From NCBI RefSeq assembly GCF_030272615.1, contig NC_081406.1, forward strand, positions 211,952,997 through 212,016,996: a stretch of 64,000 nucleotides of DNA. Direction: 5' to 3'. The notes below the pieces were generated by a model that was not told the origin of the DNA, ran no database searches, and was given only the letters and a program-made list of their open reading frames with translations. Numbering within the stretch: the stretch's first letter is position 1; each line of letters begins with the position of its first letter. Position numbers and translations under genes: made by a program. Below, one piece after another: positions 10,770 through 22,656 of this stretch. This DNA is from Cryptomeria japonica (taxonomy: Eukaryota > Streptophyta > Pinopsida > Cupressales > Cupressaceae).

Positions 10770-12414
10770 TGTAGACACCTAAAAATGGTCAACGCTTGCG
10801 AGGTCATACTTTAACATTTGCGCATTGCCTTATTTTAGGTTTTTGCGTCACATTAACATTTCTCCTATGTCACGCACTTGGTTTTTATCATTTGCGAACA
10901 TCGAGTCATTCTTCTACATTCTTCCTTTATCTCGCTCTCAAATTTGGTCTTGTCGACAACACTATCCAGTCATGATTTTAATCAATCTTATCCTATTGCA
11001 TCAATGTGCGTGCTTATTTGTCATCATTTTGGACATCGTCAATCCTAATTAGGGTTTTGTCCTCCTGTCAATCTTGCGATCGATTTGTCATCAATCGTGG
11101 CTCTCTTATCAATCTTATTATCAATCTTATCATTTTGGACATCGTCAATCCTAATTAGGGTTTTGTCCTCTTTTCAATCTTGACATCTAGCGATCGGTTT
11201 ATCAATCTTGTCGTTTTACGATCAATTTGTCATCAATCGTTGTCATGTTTAATTTTGTCATTTAACGATCGATTTGTCATCGATCGTGGTCATTTTCAAT
11301 CTTGTCGTTTTGCAATCTATTTGTCATCGATTCTTGTCCCTTTTGTCAATTTTGTCATTTTGCGACTGATTTGTCATCGATCATTGTCTGTCTCAATTAT
11401 GTCAATTTGGATCAATTTGTCATTGTTCCTCGTCAATTGGCACATTTCTCAATCAAATTTTTTATCGCATTGGTCATTTATCAATTCAAAATCATGACAT
11501 TAATTATCTTCAATCAAGACCTAATTGTCATTTTTGCATTTCTAATTCGTCCTCTAGGGTTTTATGATTTATTCATTTAACCTAATTTGTCATTTCTTCC
11601 TCTAGGATTACTAAATTATTTAGTAATCCTAGGTCTTCTCATTACAATTAAATCTTTATTTAATTGGCTAATTATTCTTCCTCTTGTAAATTAATTAATA
11701 AATGACAAATTATTAATTAATTTACCTAGTTTCTTCTAGTTCCTAATTTCCTATTTTTCCATCAATTTCTAATTCCTAATTGTCATCAATTTCAATTTTC
11801 TAATTTTCTTAATTTCTAATTTCTTTTCCCTCCTATTTCATCTCCTAATTCTATGGGAATGACATTTCAATTTGTCATAATTTGTCATAATTGACAATCA
11901 ATCAATTTTGACATAGAATGTGTCATAATTTGTCATCAATTATCAATCAATCAAATTGTGCATGGAAAGTGCATAATTTGTCATAATTTGTCATATTGAT
12001 TTGCAATTTCCATTTGAATTGCATCATGCTAATCTTTTCATTTATCCAATTCTTCTATAAATTGGATGATTTTCTTGAATCAAATCCCGAATCCCTAATC
12101 AAACTATCGAACTTATGTTTCTAGTACTCTTGATCAACAAACCAATATCAATCTTGCTTTCAATTGTGTGTGCAGTTGTAGGTGAGATCCACAAATCCAT
12201 TTGAAGAGGAAAGAAGAACAATGGAGCCACATGGAAGAAGCATCCAAATTGTCATCTGGTTTGCATGAATATTTTCTTTTGAATGCTTTGTTTTTATGTC
12301 TCTATTGAGTGTGCTTAGGATTAGATCATTGCAATGTGTGTTTGGGATTGAGCTAATAATGAATAATATGTCCTTTTATATATTGCTTTGATGATTCCTA
12401 ATTCTGATGCTACA
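10770..12414 (+). repeat. Element 2 5' LTR
   Basis: About 1.65 kb, TGTAGACACC to GATGCTACA. It is nearly identical to 24294-26032 but lacks one unit of about 94 bp around a TTTTGGACATCGTCAATCC motif that the 3' copy has in extra number. It contains many TTTGTCAT-type repeats. Confidence 0.95.
11040..11420 (+). repeat. Degenerate TTTGTCATCRATCGT repeats in the LTR
   Basis: The block is made of units of roughly 40-60 bp containing GATCGATTTGTCATCGATCG or variants followed by CAATCTTGTC. The GATCGATC cores are self-complementary. The same array is at 24540-25010 in the 3' LTR. Further on (11870-12000), AATTTGTCATAATTTGTCAT repeats again. Confidence 0.7.
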
Positions 12415-12419
12415 TTAAT

Positions 12420-12437
12420 TGGTGAACCCGACGTGAA
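12420..12437 (+). promoter_or_regulatory. Primer binding site, tRNA-Trp-like
   Basis: TGGTGAACCCGACGTGAA begins five bases after the 5' LTR. It matches, from memory, the complement of the 3' end of plant tRNA-Trp and is identical over this length to the site of element 1. Confidence 0.8.
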
Positions 12438-14479
12438 AAACTAACCGTCTAACCTCTTTATGGTGTTTTGAGTGCTCTCAAGTTGATTTGCAGGCCAAAA
12501 AACCCAAAAACAGGGTTGTGCAGGGTATTCTGGAGACTCCTGCGCCTGTGTGATGCAACCTACGTCTGTGTTGAGCATTCTGCGCTTGTGTAGGTGACAT
12601 TCTGTGCTTGTGTCATGGGTTCTATGCCTGTGTCATGAGTTCTGCGCCTGTGTAAAGTCCAGAGCAGAGGTAAAAAATGCAGTGTTTACTTGAAATTTTT
12701 TGTGTTTTTGCATTCTATTTTTTGTGCTTTGGATTTTGGTACTAATTATTTGTGCAGAATCTTGGCATACACATGGCAAAGACTATAAATCAAACTACTA
12801 ACATGTGTTATGCAAAATCGATGGTCAAAGATAACAAATCAAACCTCTAACTTGGGTTTTGCAGGTTGCCTTGGAGAAACAACTAAACTTTGTGTTTGAA
12901 ATTAATGTTTTAGGCACCTAGTGATTTCTAAATAGGTTGGAATGAACATGTTTTTGATTTGATTGTTGAGTTTGACATTGGAGTAGGAGAGTATGCTCTC
13001 ATCCTTTTAGGGTGATCAGAAATCCAAATCTTCAATACCATGCTCATGTCTTTGATTGTTTGTCACCCTTAGAGGGCCTGCCTTCCCGACCACTTTGCTT
13101 TTGCAAGCAAGTGATAATCGTGAGAAGGGAACGACCCAAAGTGAGTACGGCTAGAATTCCTTGGCATTCTAACTCACTATAAAAAAATACCTGATGGGCG
13201 AAAGCTTTGAAGGAAGTGTTACGTGGGAATTGCAGTTACTTGGGAAGTGATGACCCTTGGACTCTTTCTCATATCAACATTTAAGTAGGGCCTCTTGGTC
13301 TAAATCGTGCTTGCGCGACTACATTTTTTTGGTATCTTGATGGGATTAATGTCTCAATCATGCTTGCATGACATCAAGGAGTAACGCTTAACAGAAATCC
13401 TTACTAAACACCTTATTTTTAGAGGCCAAAAACCCTTCTAGTTGCTTGAGAAGGACAAATTCGGATACTTGGAAGAGATACTAAGTTCACCATGGGGAGA
13501 TTCCATGGGGACTGATGCTTGGCTGCCCTGAGAAGTGAGTGCCATGGAGGGGAGCCCGTGGGGTCAAGCATCTATGTATTCTCCTTGAATCCCATAATGA
13601 GTCTACCTCTCAAGTACCTAATGTCTTTGCCTACCATAAGAAATGTGGAAATGAGCATGATTGTCTTGAGTCTAAGTTGCAATATCTTGTATTCTTTGAT
13701 TGTCAAAAGTTGAATTTTGTCTCATTTCAAAAACAAGACAAATTGATTCAAAACAAGGTTAAACATAAGAGAATTTCATCCAACAAATTTCAAAACACCT
13801 TCAAATATGGTTGTCAAACGTTGTTCAAAATTTTGTCTCAACATGCATGTCACTTACATTTAAGTTCATCCTAAGTTGCATTTTGCAAAGTTCATTGTCA
13901 AGTACCAAGGTTAGGTGTCACCTAAGTCATACTCCTTTGCATATCAATAAGAGTCATCCATTTGCATGTGTCCTCTTGCATTAAAGTCATACTATTGTCA
14001 TACATTCATATTTGCATACCCTAGGTTTCTTCATTAAGCTTAGGTCATTATCATATCATATTAAGGTCACTTGCATATTAATTATCCCTTAGCATATAGT
14101 GTCAAAACTAGGTTTTGTCATACTCGGGTAATCCAAATCTTTGATGCAACCCTAAGTCATTATTAAGAAGTCTAGACCTTGTCAACCTTTTGTCCTTTTG
14201 TCATCAATATCATTTCGTCAAACCTAGCTTAGTATCCAAGCATATAGGGGAGACATTGCCATCTTGTCCTTTGTCCATTAAGTCCTTTTGTCCTTTGAGG
14301 TCTAGACATCATTTCAATTTCCTAAGGGTCTCTTTTTAGATTTGCATTTCAAAAGTTTGTCAAAATCTTCAAAACAACCAAAAACATAGATTGCATGCTC
14401 ATCTATCTAGTTTGCATTTAGTTGCATATCATACATTATCCTTGAAAATTCCAAAAAACATTGCATTGGCATAAGTGAC
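12438..14479 (+). other. Element 2 leader, about 2 kb
   Basis: A long untranslated leader. Near 12535-12660 a short unit containing GCGCCTGTGT or TGTGCTTGTGT plus TTCTG repeats several times. Near 13505-13570 the segments GATGCTTGGC and GTCAAGCATC can pair around a G-rich loop. No coding homology is visible; the short open frames at 13519-13874 have no support. Confidence 0.55.
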
Positions 14480-15733
14480 ATGCTTGTTGAGACAAGATCT
14501 AAATCTAAAAAGATGGGCGAACCAATGTATCAACCCATGGACAACACAGCAAATTCGCAGTTTCAAACCAGTCAAACAGTACAAATTGAAGGTTCATCCC
14601 TACCACCATATGGAATGGTTCAACTTGGACCACCTCCATTATATGAACCATTGTTTGTACCTATGAAACCAGGACATGGGAGTTTTCCACCAACTCCAAG
14701 AGGAAGTGCGCCTTTCAATTGGAACCAACCAAATTTGCAACATGACATTCAAACTCAAACATTATATGAAGAACAAACCCTCTCACAAGGATTTGGTTCA
14801 GATCAAGCCATTCAACAAGAAACGAATCCAAATGTCCAACCAGATTCTTCATTTGATTTTGATGCTTCGAATGATGTTGATATATTCCTTCAGGATCCAA
14901 AGGTAACAAAAAAGATGGATAAGTTCTTGAACAAGGTCTTTAAGATGTTTCCACAAAAGTATCTTAACATGATGAGTAATGTGACCTCTTCCAGTGACCA
15001 AATCAATGTGCAAGAACAACAAAGCAGTGAGTTGTTAAGTTTTTCCCCGCATCCAAATGAAGACAATACACATCAAGCAACTCAACCTACATTGATGAGC
15101 AAACGTGTCTCAAAGGCATTGACAGTGACTATTCCTCAAAAGTCACCATTTGAGACAATAAATAATCCACTATTCAATTCAACGCCTATAACACAAGATC
15201 AAATGAAGAACACGCAAGCATTCACAACTGTCTCCCAACAAGAAGTGGTTCCTTACATGCATAAAGTGGGATCAAAATCTAAGATGCAGGAAGGCTTCAC
15301 AACTGGAATGCCTAATGTCAACAATGTCCAAAATAACTCCATGATGCAACAAAGTTCTTATGTCCAGTTAAGTTCAATATCTTTGCCAAACACTATTGTG
15401 ACAAATCCTTCAATAATGGCGACACAAAGAGCTATGGATAGTGGTTTGCACCAACAACAATTGTTGCAACAATTGAGTAATATACAAAAGGTACAATCGA
15501 AGGTGCAAACAAGTAATGTGCAACAACAACAAGTTCGCATTCGACAACAAATTGCAGCGCCTTCGGCACCGTTACAAGTTAATGCAAACTTGCAACCATC
15601 ACAATGGGTTGGACTAAAAACACAGCAAGCTAATGCAAGTGCTATACCCCATCCTAAGGAGAAGCAACGAAAAGCACCTAAACAAAGTTTTTTACAAATG
15701 ATGGGATATACACCGCGACAACAATTGGCATAA
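14480..15733 (+). pseudogene. Gag N-terminal region, Gln-rich
   Basis: The first long frame of element 2 starts at an ATG (MLVETRSKSKKMGEP) after the leader and runs 417 codons to a TAA. It is rich in Gln, Asn and Pro, with QQQ runs, and shows no recognised fold. The same frame continues beyond the stop towards the gag core, with further stops at 15857 and 16091, and there is no frameshift. The Gln-rich context fits CAA to TAA decay. Its role is presumably as a gag extension; that is inferred from position. Confidence 0.6.
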
Positions 15734-16960
15734 AGTCAACAAATTCCGATTCGTCAACATCAACAACATGTACCTCAGTATGTGCCAAGGCAAGCAAGCT
15801 ATCCTACTTCACAACCACAATTGGCGCCTGTGCAATATCAACAACCTACTCAATTGTAATCTCAATCTAGGCTTCAAGAAGCACAACAACAAGGTCGATA
15901 TCAAGGCATAGTGCAACCAGAACAACAAGCGATGTACCAAGAAGTTTATATGCCAGAGACACCAAAAACGGCCATTTCAGAGTATCAACAACTGATCAGA
16001 AATGTGATGTATCGACAAAGAATACCAAACGGGATTAATGATGGACCTCTACAATCTGATACAATTGCACAACACCTTGAGCAGTTACAATGAAAAGTTG
16101 ATGCATTAGAAACTAAAGGAACAAAGAAGTTGTATACAGACCAAGATTTATGTCCTAATCCATTTGACAAGAGTGTATACATGCCTCCATTCCCTAAGCA
16201 TTTTGAAGCACCTAATTTTGAGAAATATAAAGGGAATGGCAACCCAAAAGATCACATTCGTGCATTTTTCACAGCATGTACTGAAGTGAGCTATGAGGAT
16301 ACATATTTAATGCGATTATTTGCACGAAGTCTCACGAGACAAGCCATGGATTGGTATTCGCATTTGCCAGGAAATATAAAGACTTGGTCTGAATTGGCTC
16401 AAAAGTTTATATCTCACTTTGCATTTAACATTGACAGTGATGTGACTATGTCAGATCTATGCAACACCAAGCAAAAGCAAGGTGAACCATTAGTGACTTT
16501 TTTGCAACGATGGCGAAGCTTGTATAGTCGTTCTTCCCTCGATATACCTGAAGAACAACAAGTGAATTTGTTTATCCAAAATTTGGTCCTAGAAATGATG
16601 TATGAGCTAAAATTGAAAAGTCCCAGTACTATTGAGAAACTCATTAAGAAAGAGATGAATATTGAAACTGCTCTTGTGGCCAAGGGAATTATTAAGCTCA
16701 ATAAAGACAGTGATAACACCAATTATTCGGGAGATAGAAACAGATTTTGGTATAAGAACAAGAATGTCACTAATGATGGAGTTGTTGATGCAAGAGCGGT
16801 GAATGCAAATCAACCCCCATTCATGATCAAGAAATTGAGTGTTCCTAATATGTCAACTATGGAACAAAATCAAGCACCAATGAGCAATGTTACTCAACAG
16901 CCTGCTCAACAACAGCACACTCAACAGTATAACCAACAACAAGGTCAACAACAAAACTAG
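15734..16960 (+). pseudogene. gag: Gag core (retrotransposon gag domain)
   Basis: The same frame as the upstream region continues with stops at 15857-15859, 16091-16093 and 16958-16960. From about 16170 it encodes a plant Ty3/gypsy capsid-like core: FPKHFEAPNFEKYKGNGNP, then a helix-rich stretch with MDWYSHLPGNIKTW and LAQKFISHF, then LVTFLQRWRSLYSRS. The part after 16860 is again Gln-rich. In an active element this protein builds the cytoplasmic particle. The domain is recognisable end to end, so only point stops disable it. Confidence 0.8.
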
Positions 16961-18352
16961 CAGCGCAAACCCTTCCGATCGCGGGATGGGCCTCCTCGAC
17001 AATTTATGCCATTGGGAGAGCCTATTCAATCAATAATGAGACAATTGATACAAGCAAAATTCATTAAGCTACTAGATATCAAGGCAGAACCAGTGGTAAA
17101 ACCGCATTGGTGGAATGATAAGGCGTACTGTGAATATCATCAGTCCAAAGGACACAAAACTGCATCCTATTTTCAATTGAAACACATGATTCAAGATCTA
17201 TTAGAGCAAGGAGTAATTGAGGTAGATCCACCCCATCCGACCTCTAACATTGATCATACTATTTTTAAAACTCCTTTGCTTGATCATGACAAGGGTAAAG
17301 CGTCTTCTTCCAACTATGCCCAAACGGCCAATTATGCAAGTTCTGGTTATAATAATGTCATTAATTGTTTTCACGCTTCAACTAAGTATGTTTCTACCCT
17401 GAGAATAAAGGGGCAAGAGCCTTCTTGTGCAGTCACCACTCATCGATCCAAAATAGTCTTGAAAGGAGCTCCTGCAGCTCCTCCCAAACTAACTCCTGCA
17501 AGTCAGTATAATCTTTTGGATCATCTAGGAAAAACACCTGCACAAATATCCATTCTAGAGTTGTCGAAAATGTCTCCCATGCATCGTGCAGTCCTAGATA
17601 AAGCTTTGATTGAGTCCACTGTCCCAACAGATATTGATGTTGACCAATTTCAAGCACGGATTGGACATTTAGCTATTTCCCAAAGTGTCGCATTTTCTGA
17701 TAGTGATATCTCACCTGATAAACTCCCGCACAATGATCCTTTACACCTTGAAGTCTTTGTTCATAACTGCAAAATCCGACGAGTCTTGATAGATGGCGGA
17801 GAAGGTCTTAATATTTCTACTTTGAGAGTGGTTATTGGCCTTGGGTATACAGAGAATGACATTGATGCTTCTAAAAGAATAACAATTAAAGCCTATGATG
17901 ATGCTGAGCGCCCATCCAAAGGGATAATTACATTGCCTATCAAAGTTGGTCTAGTGACAGAAAACACTTTCCTGCAAGTCCTAGACCTTGATCTCCCTTA
18001 TAATATGATCCTTGGCCATCCATGGATTCATGCAATGAAAACGGTTCCATCCACCTATCATCAATGTTTAAAATATCCTTATAATGGAACTGAGATAACC
18101 ATTCTGGGAGATCCTAATCCATTCCAATTTTGTGCTATGCTAAAGGATACCCCTCAGCAGCAAGTCCCAGTCAACGGAGAGGCCAAATCACATAACTATG
18201 TGGATCCTAATCAATTATTAGATGCTATCAAAGGAAAACTGAAGATACAGGACCAAGGGTGTGGAGAATATTCAATGGACCAAACATTCCTCATTGGGAA
18301 TTTGCCGATGTCTCCAAAATCATATGGAAAACCGCATTTATTGCAAAAGTAA
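16961..18352 (+). pseudogene. Gag zinc-finger-like segment and retropepsin
   Basis: The frame continues from gag. At about 17125-17185 it encodes YCEYHQSKGHKTASYFQLK, the plant gag C-x2-H-x4-H-type motif with the usual last Cys replaced by Tyr. A linker follows (KTPAQISILELSKMS), then an aspartic protease core with LIDGGEGLN (Asp codon at 17792-17794) and LGHPWIHAMKTV. Retropepsins cut the gag-pol polyprotein. The frame ends in TAA at 18350. The corresponding regions of elements 1 and 3 are homologous. Confidence 0.8.
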
Positions 18353-19225
18353 CCCAAGGTCATTATTCAATATCAGCCTCCCACTACATTTGCAAGGTGG
18401 GGAGAACTTGACAAAGAAACTGTAGATGATGATGTCATAGATTGGCTCTATAAGGATCCAACTGAAACCCCACCTATCAAGTTGCCAGTGGAATTGTATG
18501 GCAAAGGATTTCCTATGCTGCAAAAGAAAGGATATGATGGCTGCAGTGGCTTAGGCCTGAACAACAATGGAAGGCTAGAACCTGTCATACCCACGAGGTG
18601 ACCCCCAACTTTAGGGTTAGGTTTTGTACCATTACGAATTGGATCCACATCTATCAAAATGTCCACGTGTCGAAAAGGGCATGATTCTGACGATGAAATA
18701 ACACCTGAGGATACCCGACCCGAGACTGACTCTAATGAATGGGAGTGGAGTTCTTTTTCTTCTAGCTCCTATGCCCTGGACAATATCTTCATTGACCCTG
18801 ATAAGTTGCCTATGGAGGAAAAACATGAAATAACTCCTCTTCCTAAAACATGTCCTCATGCTTGGATAGAGTCATTTTGGGATCCAAGCTCCGAATCCGA
18901 TACAAGCAGTTTGAACAGTGACACCATAGATGTTCACATTTTTACCATATCAGCCCTCTCTATCCTTACAACTGATGATGACATGCCCCTCATATATCCC
19001 CAACTTATCCAATATGACCAACAAGAACCGCTCACATTGGACTGTTTTCAAAATGACGAAGCAATTGCAGAATTCCTGGGACTACGGGAAGGCATACCAC
19101 AGGGCGATCATAAGGCAGGATTTGCTACTGACCTGGATTCCACAGCATATTTCGGGGAGTCAACTCCCTCTTCCAGTCATGAAAAAGAAAAAAAAAAGAA
19201 AAAAATCAAAAGAATAGATCTTTGA
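18353..19225 (+). pseudogene. G-patch-like segment and acidic linker
   Basis: Still in the gag-protease frame, about 18493-18585 encodes GFPMLQKKGYDG followed by GLGLNNNGRLEP, a G-patch-like glycine pattern known from some retroelements. A TGA at 18599 interrupts. An acidic, Ser-rich linker follows and the frame closes with a lysine run and TGA at 19223-19225. The last 40 or so bases overlap the pol frame. Confidence 0.6.
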
Positions 19226-22200
19226 GTGAAAACCGTAAGGCACTCTCTGATCCTACAAAAGTAAAAATAAAAGATGTACCTACGGGTGAAAACCTTTTTG
19301 AGGTGCCCAAAGGTGGAAGAGTGGACGTACCCCTATCAATTCAGGACAAATCAACCTTGCTTGTGGAAATGACTGAGGAAATCAATTTGGGTACACCTAA
19401 CAATCCTAAGGTCATTCATTTTGCTGCTTCTCTATCAAAACAAGAAAAAATAGATTTTGTAAATTTCTTTCTAGAGAAGAAGATCAGCTTTGCATGGTCC
19501 TATGCAGATATGCCTTGCCTCGATCCAGAGTTAGTCCTTCATCATTTGCCATTGAAAGCAGATGCCAAGCCTGTTAAACAAAAGCTTAGAAAGATGCATC
19601 CTCAGGTGGCTCTTTTGGTCAAAGTGGAATTAAAAAAATTACTAGATGTGGGCTTCATCAGACCCATTGATTATGTAGACTGGATTTCAAATCTAGTACC
19701 AGTTAGCAAAGTAACTGGGGGCATCAGAATCTGCACAGATTTTCGGGACCTCAATAAAGCATGCCCTAAGGATGATTTTCCATTGCCAAACATAGACATC
19801 ATAGTGGACATGACAGCTGGATATGAGATGCTTTCACTAATGGATGGTTTCTCCGGCTACAACCAAATCTATATTGCACCTGAAGATCAACATAAGACCG
19901 CATTCACATGTGCTTGGGGCACTTATTGCTGGAATGTGATGCCCTTCGGTCTCAAAAATGCAGGTGCAACATATCAAAGAGCAATGACGACAATTTTCCA
20001 TGATTTCATGCACACTTTGATGGAGGATTATGTTGATGACTTGTTATGTAAATCTGTCACCAGAGATAGTCATCTAGCCATCCTGGGCCCAATCTTTGAC
20101 AGAATGGAGACCTACAAACTCAGGCTCAATCCAAAAAAGTGTGTCTTTGGTGTTACAGCTAGCAAATTACTTGGATACATTGTTTCTCACCGAGGCATTG
20201 AGGTCGACCCCGCCAAGGTCAAAGCAATAATGAATATGCCTCCACCTTCAAACCTCCGGCAATTAAGAAGTCTTCAAGGAAAGCTCCAGTCAATTCGTCG
20301 CTTCATAGCTCAGTTGGCCGACAAATGTCATCCATTCCAACATCTACTGCACAAAGGTGTCGCTTTTAAATGGACTGAGCAATGTCAATCAGCCTTTCAA
20401 GCTCTCAAAGACTATTTGTTGTCACCACCTATTCTAATGCCTCCTATAGAAGGAAAACCCTTTTTATTATATATCTCTGCAACTGAAATAGCATTAGGAG
20501 TTCTCTTGGCTCAACAAGATGAGAATGGCAAAGAAAGAGCTATTTATTATATCAGTCGGACACTGGTTGGTTATGAATTAAATTATTCAACTATTGAGAG
20601 GGCATGCTTAGAAGTGGTATTTGCAACACAAAAGCTCCAACATTATATGCTAAGCCACCAAACATTGTTGGTTGCAAAAATTGATCCCTTAAAATATTTG
20701 CTTAGCCGAGTAGCTTTGACAGGTCGCCTAGCAAAGTGGGTCATGATCCTCAGTGAATTTGATATTGAGTATATGGAGCGAAAGGCGATAAAGGGACAAA
20801 TCATAGCAGATCAACTTGCAGATGCTCCTATTTCTGACGACCATCCCATGTTGACTGATTTTCCAGATGAATTAGTCTTTGCTCTCACACCATCTAATGA
20901 ATGGAAGTTATACTTTGATGGATCCCATACCAAGTTCAGGTCCGGAGCTCGTATTCTGTTTGTCACCCCTCAAGGTGACGCTATTCCAAAGTCCTACAGA
21001 ATAACTTTCCATTGTACCAATAACATTGCAGAGTATGAAGCACTGGTCACAGGACTCCGAGTAGCAGTCCACTGGAACATCAAGCATTTGCAAGTCTATG
21101 GAGATTCTCAATTAGTCATCCGACAAGTCAACGATGACTATGAAACAAAAGACGAAAAGCTTATTCCTTATAAGCACATGGTAGATTTCTTCAAGATAAA
21201 ATTCACAGCTATCCATTTCAATGAAGTGCCAAGAATGCAAAACAAGTCGGCAGATGCAATGGCTATGATTGCTTCCATGTTGAATATGCCTCATAATATG
21301 GACAAGTGTGAATTCTTGGTCGAACAATTGTTGGTTCCCTCTTTTGACATTCCGTTAGCTAACGTGATGTGCATTCTTGTTGGTCCCAATTCCCCATGGT
21401 ACAATGACGTATATCAGTATTTGAAATCCCAAACCTTACCACCTAACCTTTCCGCTAACCAACACCAAGCCTTTATCCGACAGACAGCCAGATATGTCAT
21501 CATCGCCAACACTCTTTACCACTGTTCCTTTGGCCATACCCTCCTCAGGTGTTTGGATTCTGATGAAGCACAAACAGCTTTACACGAGGTTCACGACGGT
21601 ATATGTGGGGGCCATTTCAATGGTCTTAGCTTAGCCAAAAAGTTGATTCGTGCTGTGTATTATTGGCCTACTCTGGAAAAAGATGTTCATGAGTTTGTTA
21701 AGAAATGCTATAAATGCCAGATTCATGGAAATTATACTCATGCACCAGCTCAAGAGCTTCATTTTGTTATATCTCCATGGCCCTTTTCTCAGTGGGGATT
21801 GGATCTTATTAGCAAGATTCACCCAACATCTACAAATGGACACAAGTTCATCATTACAGCTACAGAGTATTTTACCAAGTGGATCGAAGCGATCCCCATG
21901 ACTTATATCACTGGTGTCCAAATTTCAAAATTCTTGCTGAACTATATCATATGCAGATATGGGGTACCCCGTGCCATAGTCACAGATAATGGTCGACCTT
22001 TTAAGAATAAAGATGTCAAAGAACTCTGTGACAAGTTTCATATTCAACATTGTTTTTCCAGTCCATATTATCCACAAGGTAATGGGCAAGCTGAAGCGTC
22101 AAATAAAACTATTATCAAGATCCTGAAGAAAGTTATCAATGACGCTGGTCGAGATTGGCACGTACAGTTAAATCCAGCACTATGGGCCTATCGCACTTCT

Positions 22201-22338
22201 ATCCGCACACCTACTGGCGCAACACCTTATTCCTTGGTGTATGGTGCGGAAGCCATTTTACCTTTGGAGGTCGAGATTCCTTCCTTGCAGGTTTCCTTGC
22301 AACACCTGATTGATGATGAGACACACAGAGTCTCTTAG
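19183..22338 (+). pseudogene. pol: Pol: RT, two RNase H domains, integrase
   Basis: More than 1,000 codons open without an internal ATG needed at the start. Domains in order: RT with the first catalytic Asp in LSLMDGFSGYNQI and YVDD at 20029-20040; a degenerate RNase H (FLLYISATEIALG, active-site Asp missing); a second RNase H with YFDGS, AEYEAL, YGDSQLV and ADAMA, its acidic residues present; and integrase with an HHCC-like finger ending CYKCQ and a D-D-E core (Asp at 21802-21804, Asp at 21985-21987, Glu at 22093-22095, spacing D-x35-E). It copies element RNA and inserts the DNA in the nucleus. A TAG at 22336-22338 cuts off the integrase C-terminus. The rest looks intact. Confidence 0.93.
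19192..19198 (+). promoter_or_regulatory. Candidate -1 frameshift site A AAA AAG
   Basis: The heptamer AAAAAAG is in the right phase of the gag-protease frame for a -1 slip, within the 43-bp overlap (19183-19225) with the pol frame, which lies at -1. The position suits a programmed frameshift. A chance indel in the A-rich run would look the same. I could not establish a downstream stem-loop. Confidence 0.35.
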
Positions 22339-22656
22339 CTGCATCAGCTTGAGATGTTAGATGAAAAGCGTCAGACAACTCTGACACATTTGCAAGCATA
22401 TCAAAACCGTCTCCGTCGTTCTTATAATAAGAAATTCAAAGGGCGACACTTTGAAGTGGGAGACCTGGTTTTAAAGGCAAATCCCAAGAATGCGCAGTCT
22501 ACTGACATCATCAAGGGCAAGTTTGAACCTAATTGGGTTGGTCCTTTCATAGTAACTGCAGCATATGGCTCGGGGGCATATCAGCTTGCTACCCCAGAAG
22601 GTGAACCTCTGTCCAATCCTATCAACAGCATGCATCTTCGCAAGTACTGGGCATAA
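22339..22656 (+). pseudogene. Integrase C-terminal segment
   Basis: The pol frame continues past the TAG for about 105 codons with LQAYQNRLRRSYNKKF, GDLVLKANPK and KFEPNWVGPFIV, the GPY/F-type module of Ty3 integrases, ending MHLRKYWA and TAA. This module helps bind DNA ends and choose targets. Only the single stop separates it from the catalytic core. Confidence 0.85.

Noticed and set aside
10570..10780. CRISPR-like or tRNA structures in AT-rich spacers
   Set aside because: No regular repeat-spacer pattern and no cloverleaf with A and B boxes could be made out anywhere in the window.
11180..11580. Open frames in the element 2 LTR
   Set aside because: They cover LTR tandem repeats and recur in both LTRs; no protein homology.
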